In this document: one piece after another, positions 50,131 through 59,587 of the stretch | Layout of the letters: every line of letters begins with the position of its first letter | Numbering within the stretch: position 1 is the first letter of the stretch | Assembly: GCA_017466345.1 (NCBI GenBank) | Contig: JAFTUI010000018.1 | Coordinates: 1 to 64,000 of the forward strand | Direction of reading: 5' to 3' | Source: Tidjanibacter sp. | Lineage (GTDB): Bacteria > Bacteroidota > Bacteroidia > Bacteroidales > Rikenellaceae | Length of the DNA stretch: 64,000 nt | Program-made: the position numbers and the translations under genes | Notes under the pieces: generated by a model | Seen by the model: the letters and a program-made list of their open reading frames with translations, nothing else | What the model was told of the DNA's origin: nothing | Database searches by the model: none

Positions 50131-51530
50131 CGTTTTATAAGTTTTACTACATTTTCAACGTGGTGGGTATGGGGGAACATATCTACGGGCTGCACAGCGA
50201 CAATCTCGTAGTGTTCGTTCATCAGTGCCAAGTCGCGGGCCTGTGTTGCTGGGTTGCAGCTAACATAGACTATACGTTCGGGAGCCGCCCTGAGGATAGT
50301 GGCAATAACGTCCTCGTGTACGCCCGCACGAGGTGGATCGAGAATTACCACATCGGGACGACCATTGCGCTCCACAAACTCATCGTTCATCACATCCTTC
50401 ATATCGCCCGCATAGAACGAGGTATTCTCAATGCCATTGATTGCCGAATTGACCTTTGCGTCCTCAATAGCCTCCTCGACATACTCCACGCCCACAACCT
50501 TCTTTGCTTTCGATGCCACGAAGTTGGCGATGGTGCCCGTGCCCGTATAGAGGTCATAGACAACCTCCGAGCCCGTAAGGTCGGCAAACTCGCGTGCCAC
50601 CTTGTAGAGTTCGTAAGCCTGCTCGGAGTTGGTCTGGTAGAACGACTTGGGACCTACCTTGAAGCGCAAGCCCTCCATCTCCTCAAAGATATGGTCGCGA
50701 CCAGCGTAGAGGATTGGCTCCCTATCGCCAAGCGAGTCGTTGAGTTTGTCGTTTATCATATAGACAAGCGAGGTAATCTGGGGGAAAGTAACCCTCAGGT
50801 GCTCCATAAGAGCCTCTATGCGTTCCCTGTCCTCCACCGCAAAGACCACAATAACCATCACTTCGCCCGTAGAGGCAGTGCGGATGATGATGTTGCGCAT
50901 CAAGCCCGCGTGTTGGCGGATGTCATAGAAGGGGTAGTCATTCTCCACGCAAAAACGCTTCACCTCTCGGCGTATCTCATTCGAGGGCGAGGGTTGCAGG
51001 TGGCAGTAGTCGATGTCGAGAATCTTGTCGAACATTGAGGGAATATGAAAGCCCAAAGCGGGAGTGTCGGTAATCTCCTCGCCACGCGCCACCTCTTCGT
51101 AGGTCTTCCAGCGCTTGGGAGCGAAGGTAAATTCGAGTTTATTGCGGTAGTGGTCGGTCTTTTTCGAGCCGAGAATAGGGCTAATTGCAGGTAGCGAGAG
51201 GTGCCCAATGCGTGTAAGCTGATCCACGACCTGCTGCTGTTTGAAGGCTATCTGCTCGCTATAAGGGATGTTCTGCCACTTACAGCCGCCACAAACGCCA
51301 AAGTGAGCACAGAAAGGCTCCACACGCTTCTCGGAGCGTTTGACGTATTCGGTAACATAGCCCTCCATATAGCGGCGGCGTTTGGTGCGAATTTGCACAT
51401 TCACAACATCGCCCGGAACGGTCAGTGGCACAAAGACCACAATATCGTTCCACTTGCCCATAGCATTGCCTTCGGCTGCCAGAGCGGTTATTTCGAGTCC
51501 CTCCAAACGAGGGTGTCGGTTTCTTGCCAT
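50127..51530 (-). CDS. rlmD: 23S rRNA (uracil-5-)-methyltransferase, RlmD/RumA-type
   Basis: 467 residues from the ATG at 51530. TRAM domain first (LEGLEITALAAEG...VVFVPLTVPGDVV), 4Fe-4S Cys in CAHFGVCGGCKWQ plus a fourth, then the Rossmann methyltransferase with VVYDLYTGTGTIANFVA, the catalytic VILDPPRAGVHE and YVSCNPATQARDL. It makes m5U in 23S rRNA (U1939-like in E. coli; a tRNA-directed paralogue cannot be excluded). A TATCTTTG box at 51553-51560 gives a leader of about 16 nt and excludes an upstream ATG at 51551. The stop overlaps the start of the LytM-like gene. Confidence 0.92.
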   Translation of the reverse strand: MARNRHPRLEGLEITALAAEGNAMGKWNDIVVFVPLTVPGDVVNVQIRTKRRRYMEGYVTEYVKRSEKRVEPFCAHFGVCGGCKWQNIPYSEQIAFKQQQVVDQLTRIGHLSLPAISPILGSKKTDHYRNKLEFTFAPKRWKTYEEVARGEEITDTPALGFHIPSMFDKILDIDYCHLQPSPSNEIRREVKRFCVENDYPFYDIRQHAGLMRNIIIRTASTGEVMVIVVFAVEDRERIEALMEHLRVTFPQITSLVYMINDKLNDSLGDREPILYAGRDHIFEEMEGLRFKVGPKSFYQTNSEQAYELYKVAREFADLTGSEVVYDLYTGTGTIANFVASKAKKVVGVEYVEEAIEDAKVNSAINGIENTSFYAGDMKDVMNDEFVERNGRPDVVILDPPRAGVHEDVIATILRAAPERIVYVSCNPATQARDLALMNEHYEIVAVQPVDMFPHTHHVENVVKLIKR

Positions 51531-51583
51531 ACAATTTCGATAGTTTAACAAACAAAGATAGGAATTTTCTCAAAAAAACTCCC

Positions 51584-51591
51584 TACATTTG
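51584..51591 (+). promoter_or_regulatory. Probable -7 box of the MBL-trmD-lpxB operon
   Basis: TACATTTG, 28 nt before the first start codon. No clear -33 TTG. Divergent with the rlmD box at 51553-51560. Confidence 0.55.
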
Positions 51592-51619
51592 TACAAAATA
51601 AAATCAACAATAGGCTATT

Positions 51620-52294
51620 ATGACCAAATTAGCGCGTTTTACGTTCAATCATTTCGGCACAAACTGCTACATCCTCTCCGATGAGCAGGGCGCAGCCGTC
51701 ATTATAGACCCTTGTTTTACATCTGAGGCAGAGGCATCTAAACTCACGGATTTCATCGCCACAAACCACTTGGAGCCCCAGATGGTGGCACTCACCCACC
51801 CCCACCCCGACCATATAGGTGGCGTGGCTTTCGCCAAAAGGCTCTACAACATCCCCCTTGCGATGCACTCTGCCGATGGCGAGTTGCTTGCCATAGCACC
51901 CGCCTATGGTGCGCAGATGGGCTTTAACATTGAGCCTTTGGTGGCAGAGATTGACCTTGCCGAGAAGAAAACTTTGGAGGTCGGCACACTCCGCATCGAG
52001 GTACTCCACACCCCAGGTCACTCCAAGGGTGGCGTGTGTTTCTACGAGCCCGAGGGCGGTATTCTCCTGTCGGGCGACACCCTCTTTGCGGGTAGCATAG
52101 GTCGCAGCGACCTGCCGGGTGGCGACTACGATGAGCTGATGCGTAGCATTATTGAAAAACTGTTGCCTCTGGGCGGTGGCGTGAAGGTCTACCCTGGTCA
52201 CGGCGGCGACACCACAATAGGACAAGAGATGGGCACCAATCCCTTCATTGGCGAGGTGCTCGATGGAGGATTTAACAAAGACACAACACTATGA
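51620..52294 (+). CDS. Glyoxalase II-like metallo-beta-lactamase-fold hydrolase
   Basis: 224 residues. Metal motif [10 protein letters not shown] (HxHxDH), then [33 protein letters not shown] and [13 protein letters not shown], the pattern of the YcbL/GloB-like subgroup. Probably a thioester or S-acyl-glutathione-like hydrolase; the substrate is unknown, and glutathione is rarely made by these bacteria. First gene of a compact run; its stop overlaps trmD (ATGA). Confidence 0.9.
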   Translation: MTKLARFTFNHFGTNCYILSDEQGAAVIIDPCFTSEAEASKLTDFIATNHLEPQMVALTHPHPDHIGGVAFAKRLYNIPLAMHSADGELLAIAPAYGAQMGFNIEPLVAEIDLAEKKTLEVGTLRIEVLHTPGHSKGGVCFYEPEGGILLSGDTLFAGSIGRSDLPGGDYDELMRSIIEKLLPLGGGVKVYPGHGGDTTIGQEMGTNPFIGEVLDGGFNKDTTL

Positions 52295-52986
52295 GAATAG
52301 ACATACTTACGGTCGTACCCGACCTGCTGACTTCGCCCCTCAACGAGTCCATCCTGCGCCGAGCACAAGAGAAAGGCTTGGCAGAGATTGTTGTGCACAA
52401 CATACGCGACTACACCCCCTACAAGCACGGTCAGGTGGACGACTACCCCTTTGGTGGCGAGGCGGGTATGGTTATGATGATTGAGCCCGTATTCCGCCTT
52501 ATAGAAAAGCTCAAAAGCGAGAGGGAGTATGACGAGATAATCTTCACTTCGCCCGATGGCATAACCTACAATCAGCAGGAGGCAAACCGTCTATCAACAC
52601 TCGGCAACATCATCATCCTCTGCGGACACTACAAGGGCATAGACCACCGCATCCGCGAGCACCTTATAACCCGCGAGATCTCCGTAGGCGACTATGTGCT
52701 GACGGGTGGCGAGTTGGCGGCGGCGATTATTGCCGACAGCGTAGTAAGGCTCCTACCGGGTGCTATTGGCGATGAGGAGTCGGCACTTACCGACTCATTC
52801 CAAGACAACCTCCTCGCTCCGCCCATCTACACCCGTCCTGCCGAGTTCAACGGTTGGAAGGTCCCCGAAGTGCTCACAAGCGGCAACTTCGCAAAAATTG
52901 AGGCGTGGAGGGAAGAGCAAGCCTACGAGCGCACAAAACAACTGCGACCAGACCTTTTGGAAATTCAAAATGCAAAATTCAAATGA
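52291..52986 (+). CDS. trmD: tRNA (guanine-N1-)-methyltransferase
   Basis: 231 residues. SPOUT trefoil knot: [41 protein letters not shown] in segments, with upstream [14 protein letters not shown]. It makes m1G37 in tRNAs to prevent +1 frameshifts. The last residues (EIQNAKFK) are encoded by an AATTCAAAA-type short repeat, an apparent repeat invasion of the 3' end as in aroC. Overlaps the previous gene by ATGA and the next by ATGA, so translational coupling is likely. Confidence 0.96.
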   Translation: MRIDILTVVPDLLTSPLNESILRRAQEKGLAEIVVHNIRDYTPYKHGQVDDYPFGGEAGMVMMIEPVFRLIEKLKSEREYDEIIFTSPDGITYNQQEANRLSTLGNIIILCGHYKGIDHRIREHLITREISVGDYVLTGGELAAAIIADSVVRLLPGAIGDEESALTDSFQDNLLAPPIYTRPAEFNGWKVPEVLTSGNFAKIEAWREEQAYERTKQLRPDLLEIQNAKFK

Positions 52987-54116
52987 AGTACTATATAATA
53001 GCAGGGGAAGCAAGTGGCGATTTGCACGGCTCGAACCTGATGAAAGGAATACTCAAAGCCGACCCCGAGGCAAAGTTTCGTTTCTGGGGTGGCGACAAGA
53101 TGGCTGAGGTAGGTGGCAGGGAAAACCTCGCCAAGCACTATAAGCAGACCTCCTTTTTTGGGGTGTCGGAGGTGCTCCGTAATCTCCGCACGATATTCTC
53201 GCAACTATCGGAGTGTAAGCGTGATTTGATGGCATTCCAGCCCGATGTACTGATAAGCATCGACTACCCCGGATTCAATTTCAAGATGGCAAAGTTTGCC
53301 CACTCGCAGGGTATCCGCACCTTCTACTACATCTCGCCCAAAGTATGGGCGTGGAAGGAGCGCAGGGTGGAACGCATACGCAAATATGTCGATAAACTCT
53401 TCATCATCTTCCCTTTCGAGGTGGAGTATTTCAAAGGCAAAGGTATCGAGGCGATATACGAGGGCAATCCGCTTGTGGACTCCATTGCCCAAAGGCTCCG
53501 CACCATCGCCCCACGCGAGGAGTTCTTGGCTGAGAATGGCTTGGACTCTCGCCCCGTGGTGGCACTTTTGGCGGGCTCGCGCAAGAGCGAAATACAGCGC
53601 AATATGGGCTTTATGGTCGCTCTCTCGAAGGCTCACCCAGAGTGGCAATTTGCTGTTGCGGGGGTGTCGTGGATAGACGAAGAGTTATATAAAGCAGCGA
53701 TTAAGGATAGCGATGTTAAAGTTTTGACCGACAAGACATACGAACTATTGAAGTATGCCGATGCAGCGGTGGTTTGCTCGGGCACGGCAACCCTCGAAAC
53801 GGCACTCATCGGAACGCCCGAGGTTGTCTGCTATCGTATGGACGAGTTCTCCTACCGAGTGGCTCGTGCCTTTGTGAAAATAGGCTTCATATCGCTCGTT
53901 AATATCATTATGGGCAGGGAGGTCGTAAGAGAGCTCATTCAGCACGATATGACCGTAGAGAACGCCTCCGAGGAGTTGCAAGCCATAATGGAGGGCGGCT
54001 CAAAACACCCGAAAATGATGGCAGATTATGCCGAACTGTGTGCTATTGTAGGTGGCGAGGGCGCATCCGACCGCTTTGCTGCACGAATGGTGGAATTGCT
54101 AAAAACCGACAAATAG
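52983..54116 (+). CDS. lpxB: Lipid-A-disaccharide synthase
   Basis: 377 residues from the ATG at 52983, overlapping the trmD stop; the longer reading frame upstream is only the trmD coding region in another frame. [16 protein letters not shown] is the LpxB N-terminus, followed by [44 protein letters not shown], and the nucleotide-binding [15 protein letters not shown] and [22 protein letters not shown]. It joins UDP-diacylglucosamine and lipid X in lipid A synthesis; peripheral inner-membrane enzyme. Confidence 0.96.
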   Translation: MKYYIIAGEASGDLHGSNLMKGILKADPEAKFRFWGGDKMAEVGGRENLAKHYKQTSFFGVSEVLRNLRTIFSQLSECKRDLMAFQPDVLISIDYPGFNFKMAKFAHSQGIRTFYYISPKVWAWKERRVERIRKYVDKLFIIFPFEVEYFKGKGIEAIYEGNPLVDSIAQRLRTIAPREEFLAENGLDSRPVVALLAGSRKSEIQRNMGFMVALSKAHPEWQFAVAGVSWIDEELYKAAIKDSDVKVLTDKTYELLKYADAAVVCSGTATLETALIGTPEVVCYRMDEFSYRVARAFVKIGFISLVNIIMGREVVRELIQHDMTVENASEELQAIMEGGSKHPKMMADYAELCAIVGGEGASDRFAARMVELLKTDK

Positions 54117-54120
54117 ATAG

Positions 54121-54741
54121 ATGAAAATAATCTGCATTGGGCGCAACTACGCCGACCATATAAAGGAGTTTGACAACGGAGCAGCCCCCACCGAGCCGCT
54201 CTACTTCATCAAGCCCGACACCTCTTTGCTGAGGAACAACGACCCATTCTTCATCCCATCCTTCTCGAAGCAGGTGGACTACGAGACCGAACTCGTTGTG
54301 AAGATAAACCGTGTGGGCAAGTGCATCGAGGAGCGTTTTGCACACCGCTACTATGACGAGGTGGGTTTGGGCATAGACTTCACAGCACGCGACCTGCAAC
54401 GAGAGGCAATAGCCAAAGGTTATCCGTGGGAGCGAGCCAAAGGTTTCGACCGCTCGGCAGCCATCTCGCCCCGCTTTCTCTCGCTCTCGGAGTTGGGCAA
54501 AAAGGTGGAGGATTTGAGGTTCCAGATGACTCTCAATGGCGAGGTGCGACAAGTGGGAGAGCCTAAGAATATGATTTTCTCGGTTGACAAAATCATTGCC
54601 TACGTTTCGCGCTATATGACCTTGCGTATGGGCGACTACATCTTTACGGGCACTCCATCGGGTGTTGGTCCTGTGAAAAAAGGCGATGTACTGAGAGCCT
54701 CGTTGGAAGGCGAAGAACTCCTCAATTTTGACATTAAATAG
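54121..54741 (+). CDS. Fumarylacetoacetate hydrolase-family protein
   Basis: 206 residues. MKIICIGRNYADHIKEF, KPDTSLLRNNDPFFIPSF, YETELVVKI, GLGIDFTARDLQ, KGFDRSAAISPRF, MIFSVDKIIAYVSRYMTL and GDYIFTGTPSGVGPV are the core FAHD motifs, with the metal-binding E-x-E (YETELV) and D in GIDFTARD. FAHD members hydrolyse C-C bonds in acylpyruvates or decarboxylate oxaloacetate; which one is unclear. It starts 4 nt after lpxB, followed by a structured repeat before maf. Confidence 0.92.
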   Translation: MKIICIGRNYADHIKEFDNGAAPTEPLYFIKPDTSLLRNNDPFFIPSFSKQVDYETELVVKINRVGKCIEERFAHRYYDEVGLGIDFTARDLQREAIAKGYPWERAKGFDRSAAISPRFLSLSELGKKVEDLRFQMTLNGEVRQVGEPKNMIFSVDKIIAYVSRYMTLRMGDYIFTGTPSGVGPVKKGDVLRASLEGEELLNFDIK

Positions 54742-54781
54742 GGTCTAACGTCAAAAGTCGCGGGCACTATGTGCCCGAAAA
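54742..54781. repeat. Structured dispersed repeat, family 3, copy A
   Basis: GGTCTAACGTCAAAAGTCG followed by CGGGCAC-TAT-GTGCCCG and AAAA. The same flank with a different but still paired stem occurs at 61276-61324. It sits between the FAH-family gene and maf. Confidence 0.8.
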
Positions 54782-54790
54782 TAGAATTTT

Positions 54791-55381
54791 ATGTTACTGA
54801 AAGATAGATTGAAACATTACCGTTTGCTCTTGGCGAGTAAGTCGCCCCGCAGGAGGGAACTTTTGGCGGGTTGTGGCTTGGAGTTCGAGATTGCCGAGGG
54901 CAGGGATGCCGAGGAGGTTTTTCCCGCAGATATGCCGCTTGGCGATGTTGCCGAATACCTCTCGAAGTTGAAGAGTGACGCCTATGCCGACACGCTCAGT
55001 GTGGGCGACATTCTCATCACTGCCGACACCGTAGTGATTGCAAGTGGCGAGATACTCGGCAAGCCCCACGACAGGGAGGATGCTGTGCGTATGCTCTCCA
55101 CCCTCTCGGGCGCAACACACGAGGTTGTGACGGGTGTAACTCTCCGCACAACGGATAAGGCACAAAGTTTTTCGTGCCACAGCAAAGTGACTTTTCGCGA
55201 CCTTACGAGCGAGGAGATTGAGCACTACATCGACACCTTCCGTCCCTACGACAAGGCGGGTGCATACGGAATTCAGGAGTGGATTGGCTATGTGGCAATC
55301 AGCGGCATCGAGGGCTCGTTCTACAATGTTATGGGACTGCCCGTACAGAGGCTCTATGTGGAGTTGGAGAAATTTGTATAA
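54791..55381 (+). CDS. maf: Maf-family nucleotide pyrophosphatase
   Basis: 196 residues. LLLASKSPRRRELL (Maf signature SxSPRR), ITADTVVIASGEILGKP and YDKAGAYGIQEW. Maf proteins hydrolyse non-canonical or methylated (d)NTPs, historically named septum-formation inhibitors. 49 nt after the FAH-family gene with a repeat hairpin between, 21 nt before the S46 peptidase gene. Substrate subfamily (YhdE- or YceF-like) not resolved. Confidence 0.94.
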   Translation: MLLKDRLKHYRLLLASKSPRRRELLAGCGLEFEIAEGRDAEEVFPADMPLGDVAEYLSKLKSDAYADTLSVGDILITADTVVIASGEILGKPHDREDAVRMLSTLSGATHEVVTGVTLRTTDKAQSFSCHSKVTFRDLTSEEIEHYIDTFRPYDKAGAYGIQEWIGYVAISGIEGSFYNVMGLPVQRLYVELEKFV

Positions 55382-55402
55382 CCTAAAACATATCAACATT
55401 TT

Positions 55403-57418
55403 ATGAAGAAACTTATTTTAACGCTAAGTATCGCCATCCTCACCCTTTCGGGTGTTCGTGCAGACGAAGGTATGTGGCTCCCAATGCTCATTGGCGAGCG
55501 CATAGAGGATATGAAAGCCAAGGGGTTTGAACTCTCGGCAGAGGATATTTACAGCGTAAACCAAGCAGCCCTGAAAGACGCCATCGTACTCTTCGGCAGA
55601 GGTTGTACGGGCGAGTTGGTGTCGGGCGAGGGACTACTATTCACAAACCACCACTGCGGCTACGGACAGATTCAGTCGCATAGCAGTGTGGAGCACGACT
55701 ACCTCACAAACGGTTTTTGGGCTATGAATCGCTCGGAGGAGTTACCTAACCCGGGGCTGACCGTTTCGTTCCTCGTGAGGATGGAGGACGTAACAGCACA
55801 AATTGAGGGTGGCACAACCGCAGCCGAAGTTGTTGCAGCAGCCGAAGAGGGTGGCAAATACTCTGCATCGGTGGAGAGTCTTTACTACAACAACAAGTTC
55901 TACCTTTTTGTATATCAAGTATATAGAGATATTCGTTTGGTAGGAGCTCCCCCTTCGAGCATCGGCAAGTTTGGTGGCGATACGGACAACTGGATGTGGC
56001 CTCGCCATACGGGCGACTTCTCCATTTTCCGCATCTATGCGGGCAAGGACAACGAGCCAGCCGACTACTCGCCCGAGAATGTGCCCTACCAGCCCAAACG
56101 TCACTTTGCAATCTCTACTAAGGGTGCCGAGGAGGGCGACTTTACCTTCGTGTATGGCTTCCCTGGTAGCACTCGTGAGTACGTCACAAGCGACTTTGTG
56201 GACTACACTCTCAACCACTCCAACCCCGCAAAAATTCGACTGCGCACCAAACGTCTGGACATTATTGGCGAAGCACAGAGCAAAGATGTTGCAACACGCA
56301 TTATGTACGCCTCGAAACACGCAGGCATAGCCAACGCTTGGAAGAAGTGGCAGGGCGAGAGTCTGGGACTTGCAAGGCGCAACACGGTGGGCAAAAAGCA
56401 GGCATACGAAGCTCGCTTTGAGGAGTGGGCTGCGGGTACCGAGTATGAGGGTGTGCTCGCCTCGCTCCACGCAAAATATGCCGAACTACTCCCCTACGCC
56501 ATCTCTCGCGACTACTACAACGAGGCAGTATATGCCATTGAACTTTTGGGCTTTGCAGGTCGCTTGGGTAGGCTCTCGGAGGCTAACTACAAAGACTATT
56601 CGCCCGCCATCGACAAGGCTATTACGGTTGCTATGCTCAGCGACTTTGGCGAGAATGTAGCCGCGGAGTTTGTACCCGAGTGGTACACCGCAAGGCTTGC
56701 CGAGTGTGGCTCGGTGGAGGCTTTTGTGGAGTGGCTATATGGCACCTCGCGCCTTACATCATTGGAGTGCTACGAGGGTGCAAAAGCTGAGGGTTACGAC
56801 TTCGGTAGTGACCCCGCAGTGATTATGCGCCGTGAGTTCGACAACCTCTACAAAGAGAAAATCAACACCCCCTACATCACTCTCAACCAAGAGATTACCG
56901 AACTCTACAAGACCTATATGCGCGGTCAGATGGCTTTCGAGCCCGAGCGCACGTTCTATCCCGATGCAAACCTCACGCTGAGGGTTGCTTACGGCTCGGT
57001 GGCGGGCTATGAGGCTGCCGATGGCGTCTACCATCTGCCCTACACCACTCTCGATGGTATCATCGAGAAGGACAACCCAGAAATATACGACTACGACATT
57101 CCTCAGAGTTTGCGTGAGCTGTACGCCTCGAAGGAGTATGGCAGGTGGGGCGTAGAGATGAATGGTCGCTACACCATTCCCGTAGCGTTCCTCGCCAAAA
57201 ACCACACCACAGGTGGCAATAGCGGTAGCCCGATTATTAATGGCAAGGGCGAGCTGATAGGTATCAACTTCGACCGCACCTGGCTCAGCACAATGAGCGA
57301 CCTCGACTACGATCCCGACATCTGCCGCAACATCTCGGTGGATATTCGCTATGTACTCTTTGTGATAGACAAGATAGGCGGCGCAGGCTATCTGCTCGAA
57401 GAGATGACAATCAACTAA
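55403..57418 (+). CDS. S46 family dipeptidyl-peptidase, DPP11-like
   Basis: 671 residues. Signal MKKLILTLSIAILTLSGVRA. Bilobal trypsin-like S46 peptidase with GRGCTGELVSGEGLLFTNHHCGYG in segments (catalytic His), WMWPRHTGDFSIFRIY with the catalytic Asp region, and GGNSGSPIINGKGELIGINFDRTW with the catalytic Ser in NSG. Eighteen residues after this Ser is Arg (NFDR), the position that gives P. gingivalis DPP11 its Asp/Glu P1 preference; DPP7 has Gly there. It releases dipeptides from peptide N-termini in the periplasm, suiting peptide or amino-acid feeding. It ends the operon and is followed by a strong terminator. Confidence 0.93.
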   Translation: MKKLILTLSIAILTLSGVRADEGMWLPMLIGERIEDMKAKGFELSAEDIYSVNQAALKDAIVLFGRGCTGELVSGEGLLFTNHHCGYGQIQSHSSVEHDYLTNGFWAMNRSEELPNPGLTVSFLVRMEDVTAQIEGGTTAAEVVAAAEEGGKYSASVESLYYNNKFYLFVYQVYRDIRLVGAPPSSIGKFGGDTDNWMWPRHTGDFSIFRIYAGKDNEPADYSPENVPYQPKRHFAISTKGAEEGDFTFVYGFPGSTREYVTSDFVDYTLNHSNPAKIRLRTKRLDIIGEAQSKDVATRIMYASKHAGIANAWKKWQGESLGLARRNTVGKKQAYEARFEEWAAGTEYEGVLASLHAKYAELLPYAISRDYYNEAVYAIELLGFAGRLGRLSEANYKDYSPAIDKAITVAMLSDFGENVAAEFVPEWYTARLAECGSVEAFVEWLYGTSRLTSLECYEGAKAEGYDFGSDPAVIMRREFDNLYKEKINTPYITLNQEITELYKTYMRGQMAFEPERTFYPDANLTLRVAYGSVAGYEAADGVYHLPYTTLDGIIEKDNPEIYDYDIPQSLRELYASKEYGRWGVEMNGRYTIPVAFLAKNHTTGGNSGSPIINGKGELIGINFDRTWLSTMSDLDYDPDICRNISVDIRYVLFVIDKIGGAGYLLEEMTIN

Positions 57419-57423
57419 CACAC

Positions 57424-57456
57424 AAAGGCGAGTCACTTGATGACTCGCCTTTTTCT
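57424..57456 (+). terminator. Terminator of the trmD-to-S46 operon
   Basis: AAAGGCGAGTCA-CTTGA-TGACTCGCCTTT, a 12-bp stem followed by further T (TTTTTC). Confidence 0.92.
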
Positions 57457-57469
57457 TAAAAGCTACATA

Positions 57470-57650
57470 GGCCTTAGGGTATTAAGGACATTAAGGACAT
57501 TAAGGAGTTTAAGGAGTTTAAGGAGTTTAAGGACATTAAGGTCGTTAAACTCCTATATGCCCTATAAGCCCTATAAGCCCTATAAGCCTTAGGACTATTG
57601 ACGTTAGACGTTAGACGTTAGACGTTAGACTTTAGACGCAAAAACGCATA
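57470..57650. repeat. Composite short tandem repeat array
   Basis: Three arrays in a row: 9-mers CATTAAGGA and GTTTAAGGA (57485-57540), 9-mer CCCTATAAG (57557-57586), and heptamer ACGTTAG (57600-57634). Similar pieces in the same order recur at 63888-63940 and fragments at 46350-46475. No gene. Confidence 0.85.
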
Positions 57651-57677
57651 TAAGCGAGCGGATTTTAGGCGCACAAG

Positions 57678-57722
57678 AAAACCACCTTCGCAGTTTACTC
57701 TTCGTAAATGAGAAGGTGGTTT
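57678..57722 (-). terminator. Terminator of prs
   Basis: AAACCACCTTC and GAAGGTGGTTT arms around an imperfect inner stem with loop. On the minus strand the 3' arm continues as GGTTTTCTTG. It lies 42 nt downstream of the prs stop. Confidence 0.8.
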
Positions 57723-57763
57723 ATCGCAGTGCAACGCCAAAGACGCCGCTTAGATGCGTTTTT

Positions 57764-58714
57764 TTATTTTTTGCCGAAAATGAACTGTGACGATATTTCA
57801 CGATAATTATGCACTCGCTCAATAACGTCAGCCAACATATCGGCAACACTCAACACAGTGAACTTGTCGGTAGGTTTGTCGGTACGCAAGGGGAGAGTAT
57901 CGGTAACGATAATCTCGGTCAGCTGGCTCTCGGCGATGCGCTCGTAGGCAGGACCACTCAGCACGGGGTGAGTGATGACGGCACGCACGCTGGCAGCGCC
58001 CATATCCATAAACATACCTGCTGCCTTGGTAAGTGTACCTGCGGTATCGACCATATCGTCAAAGATGATTATATCGCGGCCCTTAACCTCGCCGATGGCG
58101 GTCATAGTACCTACAACATTGGGACGCTCGCGGTGTTTGTGGCAGATTACCAGAGGTGCTTCGAGATAGGAAGCATATGAATTTGCACGCTTAGCACCAC
58201 CGATGTCGGGGGTTGCCACCGAAAGATTTTCGAGTTTGAGGTTTTTGATATAAGGTACAAAAACCTTCGACGCGTAGACGTGGTCTACGGGAATGTCGAA
58301 GAAGCCCTGAATCTGGTCGGCGTGGAGGTCGATGGTGATAACCCTATCGCAACCTGCCGAAGTGAGGAGGTTTGCCACCAACTTAGCACCAATGGGCACA
58401 CGGGGGCGATCCTTACGATCCTGACGAGCCCAACCAAAGTAGGGAATAACTGCAACAACCATATGAGCCGATGCCCTACGAGCAGCGTCAATGGTAAGCA
58501 ACAGTTCCATCAAATTCTCAGCTGGTGGAGGAGTAGATTGTACGATAAAGACGGTACAACCGCGAATACTCTCGTTGAAAGCGGGCTGAAATTCGCCATC
58601 GCTAAACTGACTGACTGTCAGGTCGCCAAGTTCCACTCCGTAGGACTTAGCAATCCTCGCAGCCACGGCTTCCGAGCCACGACAAGCGAAGATTTTGAGT
58701 TTATGAATAGCCAT
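57764..58714 (-). CDS. prs: Ribose-phosphate pyrophosphokinase
   Basis: 316 residues, the usual length. SQFSDGEFQPAFNESIRG, TPPPAENLMELLLTIDAARRA, PYFGWARQDRKDRPRVPI, TIDLHADQIQGFFDIP and the PRPP-binding loop IIIFDDMVDTAGTL. Makes PRPP from ribose 5-phosphate and ATP for nucleotide, His and Trp synthesis. A promoter at 58746-58776 gives a leader of about 25 nt. Transcribed alone with its own terminator. Confidence 0.97.
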   Translation of the reverse strand: MAIHKLKIFACRGSEAVAARIAKSYGVELGDLTVSQFSDGEFQPAFNESIRGCTVFIVQSTPPPAENLMELLLTIDAARRASAHMVVAVIPYFGWARQDRKDRPRVPIGAKLVANLLTSAGCDRVITIDLHADQIQGFFDIPVDHVYASKVFVPYIKNLKLENLSVATPDIGGAKRANSYASYLEAPLVICHKHRERPNVVGTMTAIGEVKGRDIIIFDDMVDTAGTLTKAAGMFMDMGAASVRAVITHPVLSGPAYERIAESQLTEIIVTDTLPLRTDKPTDKFTVLSVADMLADVIERVHNYREISSQFIFGKK

Positions 58715-58745
58715 TATGTGTTAGAATTTGGGTTTATCGTGAGTG

Positions 58746-58776
58746 CAAAGATAACGCCCAAAAGCGGGATATGCAA
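58746..58776 (-). promoter_or_regulatory. Promoter of prs
   Basis: Minus strand TTG (58774-58776), 20 nt, TATCTTTG (58746-58753). Confidence 0.75.
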
Positions 58777-58847
58777 TTTTTCTTTGTCGTTTTATCAACA
58801 TTTGCCAAACATTTTGGCTGTGGCTATGTCCGCCCTCCGACAAAGGG

Positions 58848-59447
58848 TTACTCGGCACGCTCGGCAAGTACCGCAAGGCACTCTTCCACAAACGCGAGTA
58901 TCTCCTCTCTCCCTCGGCGTTTCTCGGATGAGGTCACGAACATCGGAGGCAGTTCCTCCCACCACTCCGCAAGGGTGCGGCGGTAGGTTTCGATGTTGCG
59001 GTTCGTATCGCGCTGGCTTTGCTTGTCGGTCTTTGTAAAGACAATGCCAAAGGGTACGCCCTCTCTGCCCAAGAGTTGTATGAAGTCGAGGTCTATTTTG
59101 AGCGGCTCGTGGCGGCTGTCGACCAGCACAAAGAGGAAGTGAAGTGCCTTAGCCTTAGTAACATAGTCGGTAATGATGGTGGCAAACTCGCGCCTAACGG
59201 TTTGCGAAGTGCGGGCGTAGCCATAGCCAGGCAGATCCACCAGCCACCACTTCTCATCGACCAGAAAGTGGTTGATGAGTTTGGTCTTGCCGGGGGTTGC
59301 CGACACCTTCGCCACCTTGCTCTCGGAGAGCATATTGATGAGCGAAGACTTACCCACATTGGAGCGACCGATGAAGGCAAATTCGGGTTTGCCGTGGTCG
59401 GGAATTTGGGATAGTTTCGAGCTGCTGAACTTAAAAACGGTCTTCAT
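58848..59447 (-). CDS. engB: Ribosome biogenesis GTPase YsxC/EngB
   Basis: 199 residues from the ATG at 59447. TrmE-Era-EngA-like small GTPase with G1 FIGRSNVGKSSLIN, G2 ATPGKT, G3 DLPGYGYA, G4 FTKTDK and G5 VTSSEKRRGREEI. Needed for 50S subunit assembly in other bacteria. A perfect promoter places the transcript start about 17 nt upstream of this ATG and excludes the earlier start at 59471. Confidence 0.96.
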   Translation of the reverse strand: MKTVFKFSSSKLSQIPDHGKPEFAFIGRSNVGKSSLINMLSESKVAKVSATPGKTKLINHFLVDEKWWLVDLPGYGYARTSQTVRREFATIITDYVTKAKALHFLFVLVDSRHEPLKIDLDFIQLLGREGVPFGIVFTKTDKQSQRDTNRNIETYRRTLAEWWEELPPMFVTSSEKRRGREEILAFVEECLAVLAERAE

Positions 59448-59470
59448 AACGTCCACTTTATTGTGCGCCA

Positions 59471-59501
59471 CAAAGGTACATCTTTTTTTCGTGGTCGCAA
59501 A
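59471..59501 (-). promoter_or_regulatory. Consensus promoter of engB
   Basis: Minus strand TTTTG region (59498-59501 for TTTG), 19 nt, TACCTTTG (59471-59478), an exact TTTG-N19-TAnnTTTG. Confidence 0.82.
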
Positions 59502-59587
59502 AGCACCTTAGGCAAGAAATTTGCACCCCCTAACATTCCGAAAAGCAAACGTCAAACCATTGTCTAACATTAAATCCGCATTTTGGA

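Noticed and set aside
57470-57650. CRISPR array
   Set aside because: Units are 7-9 nt in direct tandem with no unique spacers, and no cas genes are present.
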